This document shows positions 52,635-61,758 of a DNA stretch of 64,000 bases, piece by piece. Numbering within the stretch: position 1 is the stretch's first letter; the number at the start of each line of letters is the position of its first letter. Position numbers and translations under genes: made by a program. The stretch spans positions 1 to 64,000 of the forward strand of contig JAPLTV010000014.1 of the NCBI GenBank assembly GCA_026397955.1. The letters are read 5' to 3'. The notes beneath the pieces were generated by a model. The model searched no databases. It was given only the letters and a program-made list of their open reading frames with translations, and was not told the origin of the DNA. The DNA comes from Verrucomicrobiota bacterium (GTDB lineage: Bacteria; Verrucomicrobiota; Verrucomicrobiia; Opitutales; UBA953).

Positions 52635-53078
52635 ATGAAGCAAATCGAACAACAGCCCGAAGCCAACGCCGGCTTCCAGATCGCCCCGATGATCGACGTC
52701 GTCTTCGTGATCATGCTCTTCTTCATGGTCATGGCCGGTGCGGTGAAGGTCGAACATGAGCTGAAGACCACCCTGCCCGGCAACGCCGAGACCGCCAAGG
52801 AGACCGAACTCCCGGACGAAGTCACGATCGGCGTCAGCGAGACCGGTGAAGTCACCCTCAACGAAGACCCCGTCGGCGCGCCCGGCGACAAGCTCCTCGA
52901 GAACCTCTACAACCAGATGTATCAGATGGGAGAGGCCGCTAAGCAGTCCAAGACGAAGCTCCTCATCACGGTCCAGGCCGAAGAGAACGCCCGCTACGAG
53001 CGCGTGATCAACGTCCTCGACTGCCTCGCCAAGGCGAACATCTCGAACGTCACGTTCGCGGTGTCCGATACGGAATAA
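52635..53078 (+). CDS. exbD: ExbD/TolR-type protein, second copy
   Basis: The 147-residue second ExbD lies 3 nt after the first. It shares the helix APMIDVVFVIMLFF with aspartate D21. Its periplasmic domain differs from that of the first copy and contains a VTLNEDPVG-type strand and an RYERVINVLDCLAKA helix. Two ExbD partners per ExbB may form a hetero-oligomeric stator. No TonB or TolA gene follows; the operon ends in a terminator. Confidence 0.93.
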   Translation: MKQIEQQPEANAGFQIAPMIDVVFVIMLFFMVMAGAVKVEHELKTTLPGNAETAKETELPDEVTIGVSETGEVTLNEDPVGAPGDKLLENLYNQMYQMGEAAKQSKTKLLITVQAEENARYERVINVLDCLAKANISNVTFAVSDTE

Positions 53079-53098
53079 GCGGTCGCCCGACCGTCCTC

Positions 53099-53124
53099 AA
53101 AGGCCGCCTCCGGGCGGCCTTTTT
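53099..53124 (+). terminator. intrinsic terminator of the TPR-ExbB-ExbD operon
   Basis: A perfect 10-bp stem AAAGGCCGCC/GGCGGCCTTT with a TCCG loop is followed by a T-run. Confidence 0.94.
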
Positions 53125-53135
53125 GTTTTGCGGAT

Positions 53136-53164
53136 TTGCCAAGCCCACTGGTCATCCCATGCTC
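53136..53164 (+). promoter_or_regulatory. putative promoter of the small lipoprotein gene at 53171
   Basis: TTGCCA at 53136-53141, a 17-nt spacer and a weak -10 (ATGCTC), then 6 nt to the ATG. Confidence 0.35.
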
Positions 53165-53170
53165 CCCTGC

Positions 53171-53317
53171 ATGAAGACCGTCCTCGTCGCCACCCTCGCC
53201 CTCGCCAGCCTCGCCCTCTCGGGTTGCATCATCGTAATCGAACAGGCGCCCGCCGAGAAGGTTGCTCCGGCCAAGAAGGCCGCGGCCAAGCCGAATCCGG
53301 ATAGCGCGTCGAAGTAA
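53171..53317 (+). CDS. very small lipoprotein (48 residues)
   Basis: A signal peptide MKTVLVATLALASLALSGC with a lipobox LSGC (C19) precedes a mature chain of about 30 residues, rich in Ala, Lys and Pro and probably extended. It may bridge or decorate the envelope. The frame is open upstream to 53123; the start MKTV is preferred from the signal peptide and the promoter position. It ends 3 nt before the convergent thrC stop. Function unknown. Confidence 0.72.
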   Translation: MKTVLVATLALASLALSGCIIVIEQAPAEKVAPAKKAAAKPNPDSASK

Positions 53318-53320
53318 GCC

Positions 53321-54655
53321 TCAGCGACCGAAACCGGCATCGGACTCGAGGACCTTGCGGACGGCCTCGAAGTCGTTGCCGATCCTGATCGGTTGCGGTG
53401 CCGGCAGCTCGCCCGGGAAACGGGAAGCGTGGGCGTCGCCGAAGGCTTCCTGCAACACGTCGGGGAACTTGGCGGGGTGAGCGGTGCCGAAGACCACGAC
53501 ATCGTCGAGTTTCGCCCCATCGCGGGCGAGTAGATCTTCGGCGGTCTTCCAGCCAACCGCGGTATGCGGGCAAAGGATATAACCACCCGCGGCGCGGACG
53601 CGACGCATGGCATCAAGCGTGGCCTTGTCGTCGACGGTGACCGCGCTGACGGCCGGTCCGCCCTCGCGCCAGGCGAGCAGGCGGCTGAGGTTGTTCGGGT
53701 CGCCGATATCCATGGCATTGGAAGCCGTGGGCGTGGCGCGACGCGGACGATATTCACCGGTGGTGAAGAGTTCAGGCAGCGGCGAATTGGTGTTGGTCGC
53801 GGCGACGAGCGCGGCGACGTCGAGTCCCATGCGACGGGCGAGCTGCACGGCACCGACGTTGCCGAGATTACCCGAAGGCACCACGATGCCCATCCGACGA
53901 CCAGGCGCCAGCAGACGCTTGGCGTGGAACGCGAACGGAACCTGCGCGATCAGGCGGACGGGGTTGATGGAATTAGCGGTCAGCAGCGGGCGGTGGCGGC
54001 GCAGGGACTCGTCGGCGAGCGCGCGCTTCACCATCGCCTGACAGTCGTCGAAGGTACCGTCGACGGAAAGAGCCACGACGCCGGGGCGGGCGCGGGCAAT
54101 CTGCGATTCCTGCACGCCGCTGACTCCAATACGCGGATAGAGCACCACGGCACGGACGCCAGGGACGCCGGAACAAGCTTCGGTGACCGCGGCCCCGGTA
54201 TCACCGGAGGTGGCAGCGAGGACGGTCAGCTGCGGGAACTCGTCGCCGAGCACGCGCGCGGTGACACGCACGAGCGTACGGACGGCGAAATCCTTGAAGG
54301 CCGCGGACGGACCAAGGAAGAGTTCGAGGACGGCGATGCGTTCGGCTAGCGTGCCCTTGAATCCCTCGGGGCGTACGAGCGGTACTGGGAAGTTGAAGGC
54401 CTCCTGACAGAGCTGCCGGAGTGCCGCCGGCCCGAGGACCTCGGCGAAGTAAGGGGCGATGACGGCCTCGGCGAGGTCGGCATAGGAGGCGTTGCGATGG
54501 CGCTCCACGAAATCGGGCGCGATCTGCGGGATATGCGTCGGCACCCAGAGCCCGCCCTTAGCGGGCATGGCCGAAAGCAGCACGTCACGCAGGGAGCCGC
54601 GACAGGTAGCGTCGGCGGTGGAGACGAATTCCAACTTAGGACTCGGAGAGGACAT
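53321..54655 (-). CDS. thrC: threonine synthase
   Basis: The 444-residue PLP enzyme converts O-phosphohomoserine to threonine. The PLP lysine is in [12 protein letters not shown], the phosphate-binding glycines in [10 protein letters not shown], and a [10 protein letters not shown] block lies in the second half. The N-terminal domain and length match the longer E. coli-like class. Its start lies inside the 3' end of thrB (20-nt overlap), so the two are translated together. Confidence 0.96.
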   Translation of the reverse strand: MSSPSPKLEFVSTADATCRGSLRDVLLSAMPAKGGLWVPTHIPQIAPDFVERHRNASYADLAEAVIAPYFAEVLGPAALRQLCQEAFNFPVPLVRPEGFKGTLAERIAVLELFLGPSAAFKDFAVRTLVRVTARVLGDEFPQLTVLAATSGDTGAAVTEACSGVPGVRAVVLYPRIGVSGVQESQIARARPGVVALSVDGTFDDCQAMVKRALADESLRRHRPLLTANSINPVRLIAQVPFAFHAKRLLAPGRRMGIVVPSGNLGNVGAVQLARRMGLDVAALVAATNTNSPLPELFTTGEYRPRRATPTASNAMDIGDPNNLSRLLAWREGGPAVSAVTVDDKATLDAMRRVRAAGGYILCPHTAVGWKTAEDLLARDGAKLDDVVVFGTAHPAKFPDVLQEAFGDAHASRFPGELPAPQPIRIGNDFEAVRKVLESDAGFGR

Positions 54656-55589
54656 GGACACCCTTGGGATTGATGCGCGAGACGTAAGGCGTGGCCTTGA
54701 TCGGCACCGAAGCGAAAATGGCGGCGACGGCGGCGGCGACCTTGCGGGCGGTCTCTTCCCCGTCGCAGAGCGCGAACACGCTGGGTCCGGCACCAGAGAT
54801 CGAGAAACCCAACGCACCGGCGGCCATGGCGGCAGCCTTGGCGCGGTAGAACTCAGGGATCAGGCGGTGGCGGTGCGGCTCGGCGATGAGGTCATGGAGC
54901 GAGCGACCGATGAGAGCGTAGTCGCTCTTGAAGAAGCCGCACAGCAGGCCGCCAAGATTGCCGCTCTGCTGCGTGGAAGTCTCGAGCTGAATCTGACGCG
55001 GCATGATCTCGCGGGCGACCTTGGTCAGTACGACGATGTCCGGGTGCACGACCGCGGCCCAGAGGCGCTCCGGAATCGGCACGTCCATGACGTCGAGCTC
55101 GGCATTGGAACGGATGAGGGTGATGCCGCCAAGGAGACACGGACCGACGTTATCGGCGTGCCAGGCGCCATCGGCCGCGGCTTCGCCGGCGACGACGAAA
55201 GGCAGGAGCTGACGACGCGTCAGCGGGTCGCCGAGGAGACGGTTGACGACAAAGGCGCCGCCGACTGCGCTCGCAGCGCTGGAGCCGAGACCGCTGCCGA
55301 AGGGCATCTTCTTGTGAATCTCCATGTCGATGCCGAGGTCGCTCTTGCCGAGATGGCGAAGGAGGGCGTGGGCGGAGACGCCGGCGGTGTTCTTCTTCGA
55401 ATCGAGGGGCAGACGGCCGTCGTCACCGGTGATCTTGGTGATACGCAGGCCGGGGGTGGTCGAGAAGCGGGCCACGATCTCGTCGCCGGGGGCGTCGATG
55501 CAGAAGCCAAGCACGTCGAAACCACAAGCCACGTTGGCCACGGTGGCAGGCGAAAAGATACGGACTTCTTTGAGCGGCTGAGCGGACAT
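54636..55589 (-). CDS. thrB: homoserine kinase
   Basis: The 317-residue GHMP kinase phosphorylates homoserine. The ATP-binding glycine-rich motif is [16 protein letters not shown], and the C-terminal [11 protein letters not shown] motif is complete. thrB-thrC form an operon that divides homoserine use with metX, found far upstream in this window. It is divergent from nadE. Confidence 0.96.
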   Translation of the reverse strand: MSAQPLKEVRIFSPATVANVACGFDVLGFCIDAPGDEIVARFSTTPGLRITKITGDDGRLPLDSKKNTAGVSAHALLRHLGKSDLGIDMEIHKKMPFGSGLGSSAASAVGGAFVVNRLLGDPLTRRQLLPFVVAGEAAADGAWHADNVGPCLLGGITLIRSNAELDVMDVPIPERLWAAVVHPDIVVLTKVAREIMPRQIQLETSTQQSGNLGGLLCGFFKSDYALIGRSLHDLIAEPHRHRLIPEFYRAKAAAMAAGALGFSISGAGPSVFALCDGEETARKVAAAVAAIFASVPIKATPYVSRINPKGVHVLSES

Positions 55590-55673
55590 AAGGCCCCTTT
55601 AACAGGGGTGGGCAGACCTTTCGGGTTGCCTCCCCATCGGTCAACGGTGAACATGACCGTTAACAGTCCTTTG

Positions 55674-57617
55674 ATGTCCAACCGCATCCACCAGAACGGT
55701 TTTGTGACCGTGGCGGCCGCCTCACCGGCCCTCCGCCTGGGGGACCCTGCGGCTAACGCCGCCCTGATTATTCAGGCACTGGAAAAAGCCGCCCAAGAAG
55801 GGGTGGAAATCGTCGTCCTCCCCGAACTCTGCCTGACCGGGTATAGCTGCGGTGACCTCTTCGGCCAGCGGACCCTCCTGAACGGCGCCATAAAGGCCCT
55901 GGGGCAGGTTTGCGAGGCCACGGCCAAGCTTGGCCTCACCGCCCTCGTCGGCACCCCTCTGGAGGTCAACGGACGCCTCTTCAACGTGGCCGTCGCGGTC
56001 TCCCGCGGCAAGATCCTCGGGGTTGTCCCGAAGACCCACCTCCCCAACACGGGCGAGTTCTACGAGCAGCGCTGGTTCGCCTCGGCCCGGGTCGCCCCGG
56101 TCGCCGAAGTCGAACTCCTCGGCCAGAAAGTCCCCTTCGGAACCGACCTCCTCTTCCAGGCGACCGACATGCCGGACTGCATGATCGGCATCGAGATTTG
56201 CGAAGACCTCTGGGCCGTGGAGCCCCCGAGCGGAGCCCAAGCCCTCGCCGGTGCCACCCTGCTCTGCAACCTTTCGGCCAGCGACGAGCTCCTCACCAAG
56301 GCCGCCTACCGCCGCGACCTCGTGAAGTCGCAGTCCGCCCGCTGCCTCGCCGCTTACGTCTACGCTGCCGCCGGCGCCGGCGAATCGAGCACCGACATCG
56401 TCTACAGCGGCCATGGCCTCATCGCCGAGAACGGCGTGGTGCTCGGCGAATCGGAACGCTTCCGCTTCGACCTCGCCCTGATCGTCTCGCAGATCGACCT
56501 CGACCGCCTCGCCGCCGAACGCCGCCGCAACAGCACCTTCTTCGGCGCCCCGGTGGCCGTTCGCCCCCGCGTCATCGGCTTCACCCTCGGCGTGCCGACC
56601 GGCCAGACGCCTAAGCTGCGCCGCCGTTACAGCCAGCACCCCTTCGTACCGTCCGACCCGCACCGTCGCGACGAGAACTGCCAGGAGATCTTCGCCATCC
56701 AGTCGACGGGCCTCGCCCGCCGTATCCGCCACACGGGCCTCAAGCACGTCGTCATCGGGGTCTCGGGCGGCCTTGATTCGACCCTCGCCCTACTCGTCAC
56801 GCTCGAAGCCTTCAACCGCCTCGGCCTCGACCGCAAGGGTATCATCGGCCTCACGATGCCGGGACCTGGCACGTCGGCCCGTACGCGCGTCAACGCGATG
56901 CGCCTGATGGAGACGCTCGGTATCACCGCCCGCGAGATCCCGATCAACGAAGCGGTCGATCAGCACCTACGCGACATCCAGCATCCGCCCGGCAAGCACG
57001 ACGTCACCTTCGAGAACGCCCAGGCCCGCGAACGCACGCAGATCCTGATGGACGTCGCCAACCAGAGCCACGGCTTCGTCGTCGGCACCGGCGATCTTTC
57101 CGAAGCCGCGCTCGGCTGGTGCACGTTCAACGCCGACCACATGTCGATGTACCACGTGAACATCGGCGTGCCGAAGACCTTGGTGAAACACCTCGTCGGC
57201 TGGGCCGCGCACGCTCGCCACGTCGGCACCGAACGCGCCATCCTCGAGGACATCGTGGCGACCCCGGTTAGCCCCGAACTGCTGCCGCCCGGCGACGACG
57301 GCGAAATCGCCCAGCAGACGGAGATGCTGGTCGGCCCGTACGAACTCCACGACTTCTTCCTGTATCACGTCATCCGCAACGGCTTCCGCCCCTCGAAGGT
57401 CCTCTGGATCGCCGAGCACGCGTTCGCCGGGAAATATGACCAGGCAGAGATCCGGCACTGGCTCCGTTCATTCCTGAACCGCTTCTTCAGCCAGCAGTTC
57501 AAGCGTTCGGCCATGCCAGACGGGCCGAAAGTAGGCTCGCTGGCCCTTTCCCCCCGCGGCGATTGGCGTATGCCTTCCGACGCCGAGGCGACGGCGTGGC
57601 TTGCCGAACTGGGCTAA
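55674..57617 (+). CDS. nadE: glutamine-dependent NAD+ synthetase
   Basis: The 647-residue enzyme makes NAD+ from nicotinic acid adenine dinucleotide. An N-terminal nitrilase-type glutaminase domain (about 1-275) has the Glu-Lys-Cys triad E51, K120 and C176 (in IEICEDLW). The C-terminal synthetase domain has the PP-loop [15 protein letters not shown]. Ammonia passes between them. The frame extends far upstream against thrB, but the ATG at 55674 gives the family N-terminus. Confidence 0.96.
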   Translation: MSNRIHQNGFVTVAAASPALRLGDPAANAALIIQALEKAAQEGVEIVVLPELCLTGYSCGDLFGQRTLLNGAIKALGQVCEATAKLGLTALVGTPLEVNGRLFNVAVAVSRGKILGVVPKTHLPNTGEFYEQRWFASARVAPVAEVELLGQKVPFGTDLLFQATDMPDCMIGIEICEDLWAVEPPSGAQALAGATLLCNLSASDELLTKAAYRRDLVKSQSARCLAAYVYAAAGAGESSTDIVYSGHGLIAENGVVLGESERFRFDLALIVSQIDLDRLAAERRRNSTFFGAPVAVRPRVIGFTLGVPTGQTPKLRRRYSQHPFVPSDPHRRDENCQEIFAIQSTGLARRIRHTGLKHVVIGVSGGLDSTLALLVTLEAFNRLGLDRKGIIGLTMPGPGTSARTRVNAMRLMETLGITAREIPINEAVDQHLRDIQHPPGKHDVTFENAQARERTQILMDVANQSHGFVVGTGDLSEAALGWCTFNADHMSMYHVNIGVPKTLVKHLVGWAAHARHVGTERAILEDIVATPVSPELLPPGDDGEIAQQTEMLVGPYELHDFFLYHVIRNGFRPSKVLWIAEHAFAGKYDQAEIRHWLRSFLNRFFSQQFKRSAMPDGPKVGSLALSPRGDWRMPSDAEATAWLAELG

Positions 57618-57626
57618 CCCTGCTTG

Positions 57627-59102
57627 ATGGGAGGCGTGAGCCCTTCCGCGCAGACGCATCCCGCCGCCACCCAGGCCCTCCTGGCGAAGCTGGGCGCGCA
57701 GGTCGTCCGGACCGACGAGGCCGCGTGCTTCGCCGCGTCGTTCGATAACATGCGCCTGTCCTTCATGCCCGAGGCGGTCATCCGCCCGGCGACGGAGGAT
57801 GACATCGGCGTCACGCTGAAGCTCGCCAACGAACACCGCGTCCCGGTCACGGTCCGCGGTCGCGGCACCGGCACGACCGGCGCCTGCGCCCCGATCAAAG
57901 GCGGCTGGGTCATCCACCTCGACCACTGGGACATGATCGAGATCGATCCGGTCTCCTCGATGGCGACGGTGCAGCCTGGCGCGATCACGGCCCACATCAA
58001 CGACCTCGCCGCGCCTCACGGCCTGTTCTTCCCGCCCGATCCTTCTTCGGTGAAGCACTGCAGCATCGGCGGTAATATCGCCACCAACGCGGGCGGCCTG
58101 CGCGCCGCGAAATATGGTGTCGTCCGCGATCACGTCTACGCGCTCGAGGGCTTCCTGCCCACCGGCGAGAAGGTCCGCTGGGCCGCCCCGCTCCGCAAGT
58201 TCGTCAGCGGCCTCAATCTGCGCGACCTCTGGATCGGCTCGGAAGGCACGCTCGGCGTCATCACGAAGGCCACGCTTAAGCTCTCGGTCCTGCCCGCCGC
58301 CCGCCGCACCTTCCTGCTGGCGTTCCGCACCGACGAAGCCGCACTGGAAGCCGCCATCGAACTCATTTCCCTGCGCGTGAATCCTTCGGTGCTCGAGTTC
58401 CTCGACGTCCAGACGGTCGCCGCCACCGAAAAACGCCGCGGCCAGCGCGTGTTCACCGACAGCGAACTGGCTGGTTCCGCCGAGACGCACGCCGCGCTGC
58501 TCGTCGAGATCGACGGACACCCCGCCGCCCTTGCCGACGACGCGGTCAAGGTCGTCGCCTGGGCCAAACGCCATGCGGTCGCCTTCCGCGCTCCCGAAGA
58601 CGCAACGGAAGCGGAAGCGCTCTGGGAACTCCGTCGCACCTGCTCCCAGGCGATGTTCGCCCTCGGCGACGCCAAACTCAACGAAGACGTGGTGGTGCCG
58701 ATCCGCAGCTACGTCGCCCTGCTCCGCTTCACCCGCGAAATTCGCGACCGGTTCGGTCTGGCGACCCCGACCTTCGGCCACGCGGCCGACGGTAACTTCC
58801 ACGTCCACATCATGTATGACCGGTTCAATCCGGAGCATTGCCGCAAGGCCGAACAGGCCATCCGCGAGGTAATGGAGAAGGTCGTCGAACTCGGTGGCGC
58901 CATCACGGGCGAACACGGCATCGGCCTGGCGAAGTCCCCTTTCCTCTCCCTGCAGCACACGCCGGCCGAGATCGGCGCGATGCTCGCGATCAAGAAAGCC
59001 CTCGACCCGAACGGCATCCTCGCCCCGGGCCAGATCTTTGAACCTTTCAACGTCTGGGAGCACCGCCCGATCAAGGTCACGTTGCCCTGGGATAAGCACT
59101 GA
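57627..59102 (+). CDS. FAD-linked oxidase, glycolate oxidase subunit GlcD-like
   Basis: The 491-residue flavoprotein has a PCMH-type FAD-binding domain (about 50-230, with VRGRGTGTTGACAP and IGGNIATNAGGLRAAKYG) and a C-terminal FAD-oxidase domain with the FGHAADGNFHVHIMYD and GEHGIGL motifs. It may oxidise glycolate or D-lactate. It lies 10 nt after nadE and 3 nt before a phosphatase like phosphoglycolate phosphatase, which suggests a glycolate-salvage pair. GlcE and GlcF partners are not adjacent, so a D-2-hydroxyacid dehydrogenase is an alternative. Confidence 0.88.
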   Translation: MGGVSPSAQTHPAATQALLAKLGAQVVRTDEAACFAASFDNMRLSFMPEAVIRPATEDDIGVTLKLANEHRVPVTVRGRGTGTTGACAPIKGGWVIHLDHWDMIEIDPVSSMATVQPGAITAHINDLAAPHGLFFPPDPSSVKHCSIGGNIATNAGGLRAAKYGVVRDHVYALEGFLPTGEKVRWAAPLRKFVSGLNLRDLWIGSEGTLGVITKATLKLSVLPAARRTFLLAFRTDEAALEAAIELISLRVNPSVLEFLDVQTVAATEKRRGQRVFTDSELAGSAETHAALLVEIDGHPAALADDAVKVVAWAKRHAVAFRAPEDATEAEALWELRRTCSQAMFALGDAKLNEDVVVPIRSYVALLRFTREIRDRFGLATPTFGHAADGNFHVHIMYDRFNPEHCRKAEQAIREVMEKVVELGGAITGEHGIGLAKSPFLSLQHTPAEIGAMLAIKKALDPNGILAPGQIFEPFNVWEHRPIKVTLPWDKH

Positions 59103-59105
59103 GCC

Positions 59106-59771
59106 ATGCCCCGCACCGTCGCCGTCTTCGATTGGGACGGAGTCGTCATCGACTCCTCCGTCGCCCATGAACGCTCCTGGGAAGCCTTGGCCAAGGAGGA
59201 GAAACTCCCGCTGCCAGCCGATCACTTCAAGCGCGGCTTCGGCAAGCGCAACGAGCTGATCATCCCGGACATCCTGAACTGGACGCGCGACCCCGCTGAG
59301 GTGAAACGCCTCTCCAACCGCAAGGAAGCCCTCTACCGAGACATCGCCCGCACCGGCCACGTCCGCCTACTTCCTGGCGTCCGCGAACTCTGCGGCGCTC
59401 TCAATGACCTCGGCGTCCCCTGCGTTATCGGCACGTCGACGCACAAGGAGAACCTCGCGCTGTCGTTCGAGCTCTTCGGCATCGGACATTTCTTTGCCGG
59501 CGCGGTCGCCAGCGAGGATGTCACGAAGGGCAAGCCCGACCCGGAAGTCTTCCTAAAGGCCTGCGCCCTCGGTGGCGGCGATCCGGCGACTTCCTTCGTC
59601 TTCGAAGATTCCTTCTCGGGTCTGCAGGCTGGCCTCTCCGGCGGCTTCATCACGATCGCCCTCGCGACGACCAATACCCGCGAACAGTTGGAGCCCGTCG
59701 GCGCCCATCGTATCGTGAAGGACCTCTCCGAAGTCGACCCGCAGTGGCTCGCCCGCGGGCGCCTGGGCTGA
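59106..59771 (+). CDS. HAD-superfamily phosphatase, Gph-like
   Basis: The 221-residue hydrolase has motif I FDWDGVVIDSS with the nucleophile aspartate, a helical cap (about 15-85), motif II GTSTHK, the lysine in KGKPDPEVF, and motif III FEDSFSGLQAG. Members act on phosphoglycolate or sugar phosphates. Its place next to the GlcD-like gene suggests 2-phosphoglycolate. A beta-phosphoglucomutase relative cannot be excluded. Confidence 0.82.
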   Translation: MPRTVAVFDWDGVVIDSSVAHERSWEALAKEEKLPLPADHFKRGFGKRNELIIPDILNWTRDPAEVKRLSNRKEALYRDIARTGHVRLLPGVRELCGALNDLGVPCVIGTSTHKENLALSFELFGIGHFFAGAVASEDVTKGKPDPEVFLKACALGGGDPATSFVFEDSFSGLQAGLSGGFITIALATTNTREQLEPVGAHRIVKDLSEVDPQWLARGRLG

Positions 59772-59772
59772 G

Positions 59773-61758
59773 ATGGAGTTCCGCCTTAAATCCGACTACC
59801 GCCCGATGGGCGACCAGCCGACCGCGATTGCCGCGCTCGACGCCTCCCTCCGCGCCGGCAACGGCCGCCAGACCCTCCTCGGTGTCACGGGCTCGGGCAA
59901 GACGTTCACGATGGCGAACCTGATTGCGCAGCAGCAACGCCCGGCGCTCATCATCTCGCATAACAAGACGCTGGCCGCCCAACTCTACTCGGAGTTCAAA
60001 AACTTCTTCCCCGAGAACGCCGTCGAATACTTCGTCAGCTACTACGACTACTACCAGCCGGAGGCCTACGTGCCGTCGACGGACACCTTCATCGAGAAGG
60101 ATTCGGCCATCAACGAGGACATCGAGCGCCTGCGCATCAGCGCCAGCAGCGCCCTGCTCTCCCGCCGTGATGTGATCGTCATCGCCTCGGTCTCCTGCAT
60201 CTACGGCCTCGGCTCGCCCGAGGACTTCCTGGCCGCGATGATCGCGCTCAAGACGGGGATGACGATGCGCCGCGACGAACTCCTCGCGAAACTCGTCGCC
60301 AACCAGTACGTCCGCAACGACGCCATCCTGGAGCGCTGCAACTTCCGCGCCCGCGGTGAGACGATTGATGTCTGGCCGGCCTACATGGAGTCCGCAGTCC
60401 GCCTCGAATTCTGGGGCGATACGCTCGAGGCCATCCGCGAGCTCGACCCGGTGAGCGTGAAGCCAGGCAAGCAGCTCCAGAAGTTCGACCTCTATCCGGC
60501 CAACCAATATGTGATGGCTCCGGGTCGTGTAAAAGCCGCCGCCGCCGCCATCCGTGCCGAGCTTGAGGAACGGGTCGCCCACTTCGAAAAGACGAACCGC
60601 CTCGTGGAGGCCCAACGCATCCGCATGCGCGTCGAGCACGACCTCGAGATGCTCCGCGAGACGGGCTTCTGCCCGGGCATCGAGAACTACTCGATGCACA
60701 TGTCCGGCCGTCGCCCCGGCGAGCGCCCGCACTGCCTCCTGGACTTCTTCCCGAAGGACAAGCTGGTCTTCATCGACGAAAGCCACGTCTCGGTCTCGCA
60801 GATCGGCGGGATGTATCACGGCGACCGCGCTCGCAAGGAACGCCTCGTCGAATTCGGCTTCCGCCTGCCCTCCGCCCTCGAGAATCGGCCACTCCGCCCG
60901 GAAGAGTTCGATGTGATTGTCGACCAAGCGGTCTACGTCTCCGCCACGCCGGCCCCCCATGAATACAAGGTCTCGGCCGTCATCGCCGAACAAGTGATTC
61001 GCCCGACGGGCCTGCTCGACCCGGTCATGGAAGTCCGCCCGATCGCCGGCCAGGTCGAGGACATCATCGGCGAGGCCAAGGCTGTCGCCGCCCGCGGCTT
61101 CCGCACGCTCGTCACGACGCTCACGAAGCGAATGTCGGAAGACCTCGCGAACTTCATGCGGGACAGCGGCCTGAAGGTCGAATACCTCCACTCCGACATC
61201 GATGCCATCGAACGCGTCGAGATTCTCCGTCGCCTGCGTGCCGGCTCCTTCGACGTCCTTGTGGGCGTCAATCTTCTGCGCGAAGGCCTCGACCTTCCGG
61301 AAGTGGCGCTCGTGGGTATCCTCGACGCCGACAAGGAAGGTTTCCTGCGCAGCGAAACGAGCCTCATCCAGACCTCCGGCCGCGCGGCCCGTCACCTGGA
61401 AGGCAAGGTCCTACTCTACGCCGACGTGATGACGAAGTCGCTCACGCGAGCGCTGACCATCTGCGGCGACCGCCGCAAACGCCAGGAGGCCCATAATACG
61501 AAGTACGGCATCACGCCGAAGAGCACGACCCGCAAGATTGAGGAGAGCCTGGTGGACCTCGAGGCCGACGAGGCCCTGGCGGTGGCCGAAGGTACCGACG
61601 ACCGGGATATCGCACGCGTCTTGGCGGACATGGAAACCGAGATGCTCGCGGCGGCGGACGAACTGCAGTTTGAACGCGCGGCGAACCTGCGCGACCAGAT
61701 CGAAGCCCTGCGCACCGGGAAGCCGGCTTCGCCGAAGCGGCATAAGGGCCGCCGCTGA
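59773..61758 (+). CDS. uvrB: excinuclease ABC subunit B
   Basis: The 661-residue helicase-like protein verifies DNA damage for nucleotide excision repair. Walker A is GVTGSGKTF, the beta-hairpin carries [12 protein letters not shown], motif II is FIDESH, and the helicase core ends with the TSGRAARH box. The C-terminal UVR motif (about 615-650) binds UvrC. It follows the phosphatase by 1 nt, so it is the last gene of nadE-uvrB. Its TGA meets the mutL stop. Confidence 0.98.
   Translation: MEFRLKSDYRPMGDQPTAIAALDASLRAGNGRQTLLGVTGSGKTFTMANLIAQQQRPALIISHNKTLAAQLYSEFKNFFPENAVEYFVSYYDYYQPEAYVPSTDTFIEKDSAINEDIERLRISASSALLSRRDVIVIASVSCIYGLGSPEDFLAAMIALKTGMTMRRDELLAKLVANQYVRNDAILERCNFRARGETIDVWPAYMESAVRLEFWGDTLEAIRELDPVSVKPGKQLQKFDLYPANQYVMAPGRVKAAAAAIRAELEERVAHFEKTNRLVEAQRIRMRVEHDLEMLRETGFCPGIENYSMHMSGRRPGERPHCLLDFFPKDKLVFIDESHVSVSQIGGMYHGDRARKERLVEFGFRLPSALENRPLRPEEFDVIVDQAVYVSATPAPHEYKVSAVIAEQVIRPTGLLDPVMEVRPIAGQVEDIIGEAKAVAARGFRTLVTTLTKRMSEDLANFMRDSGLKVEYLHSDIDAIERVEILRRLRAGSFDVLVGVNLLREGLDLPEVALVGILDADKEGFLRSETSLIQTSGRAARHLEGKVLLYADVMTKSLTRALTICGDRRKRQEAHNTKYGITPKSTTRKIEESLVDLEADEALAVAEGTDDRDIARVLADMETEMLAAADELQFERAANLRDQIEALRTGKPASPKRHKGRR

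Noticed and set aside
54492-55673. N-terminal extension of nadE by 394 codons
   Set aside because: It overlaps thrB and thrC antisense; the NAD synthetase family starts at 55674.
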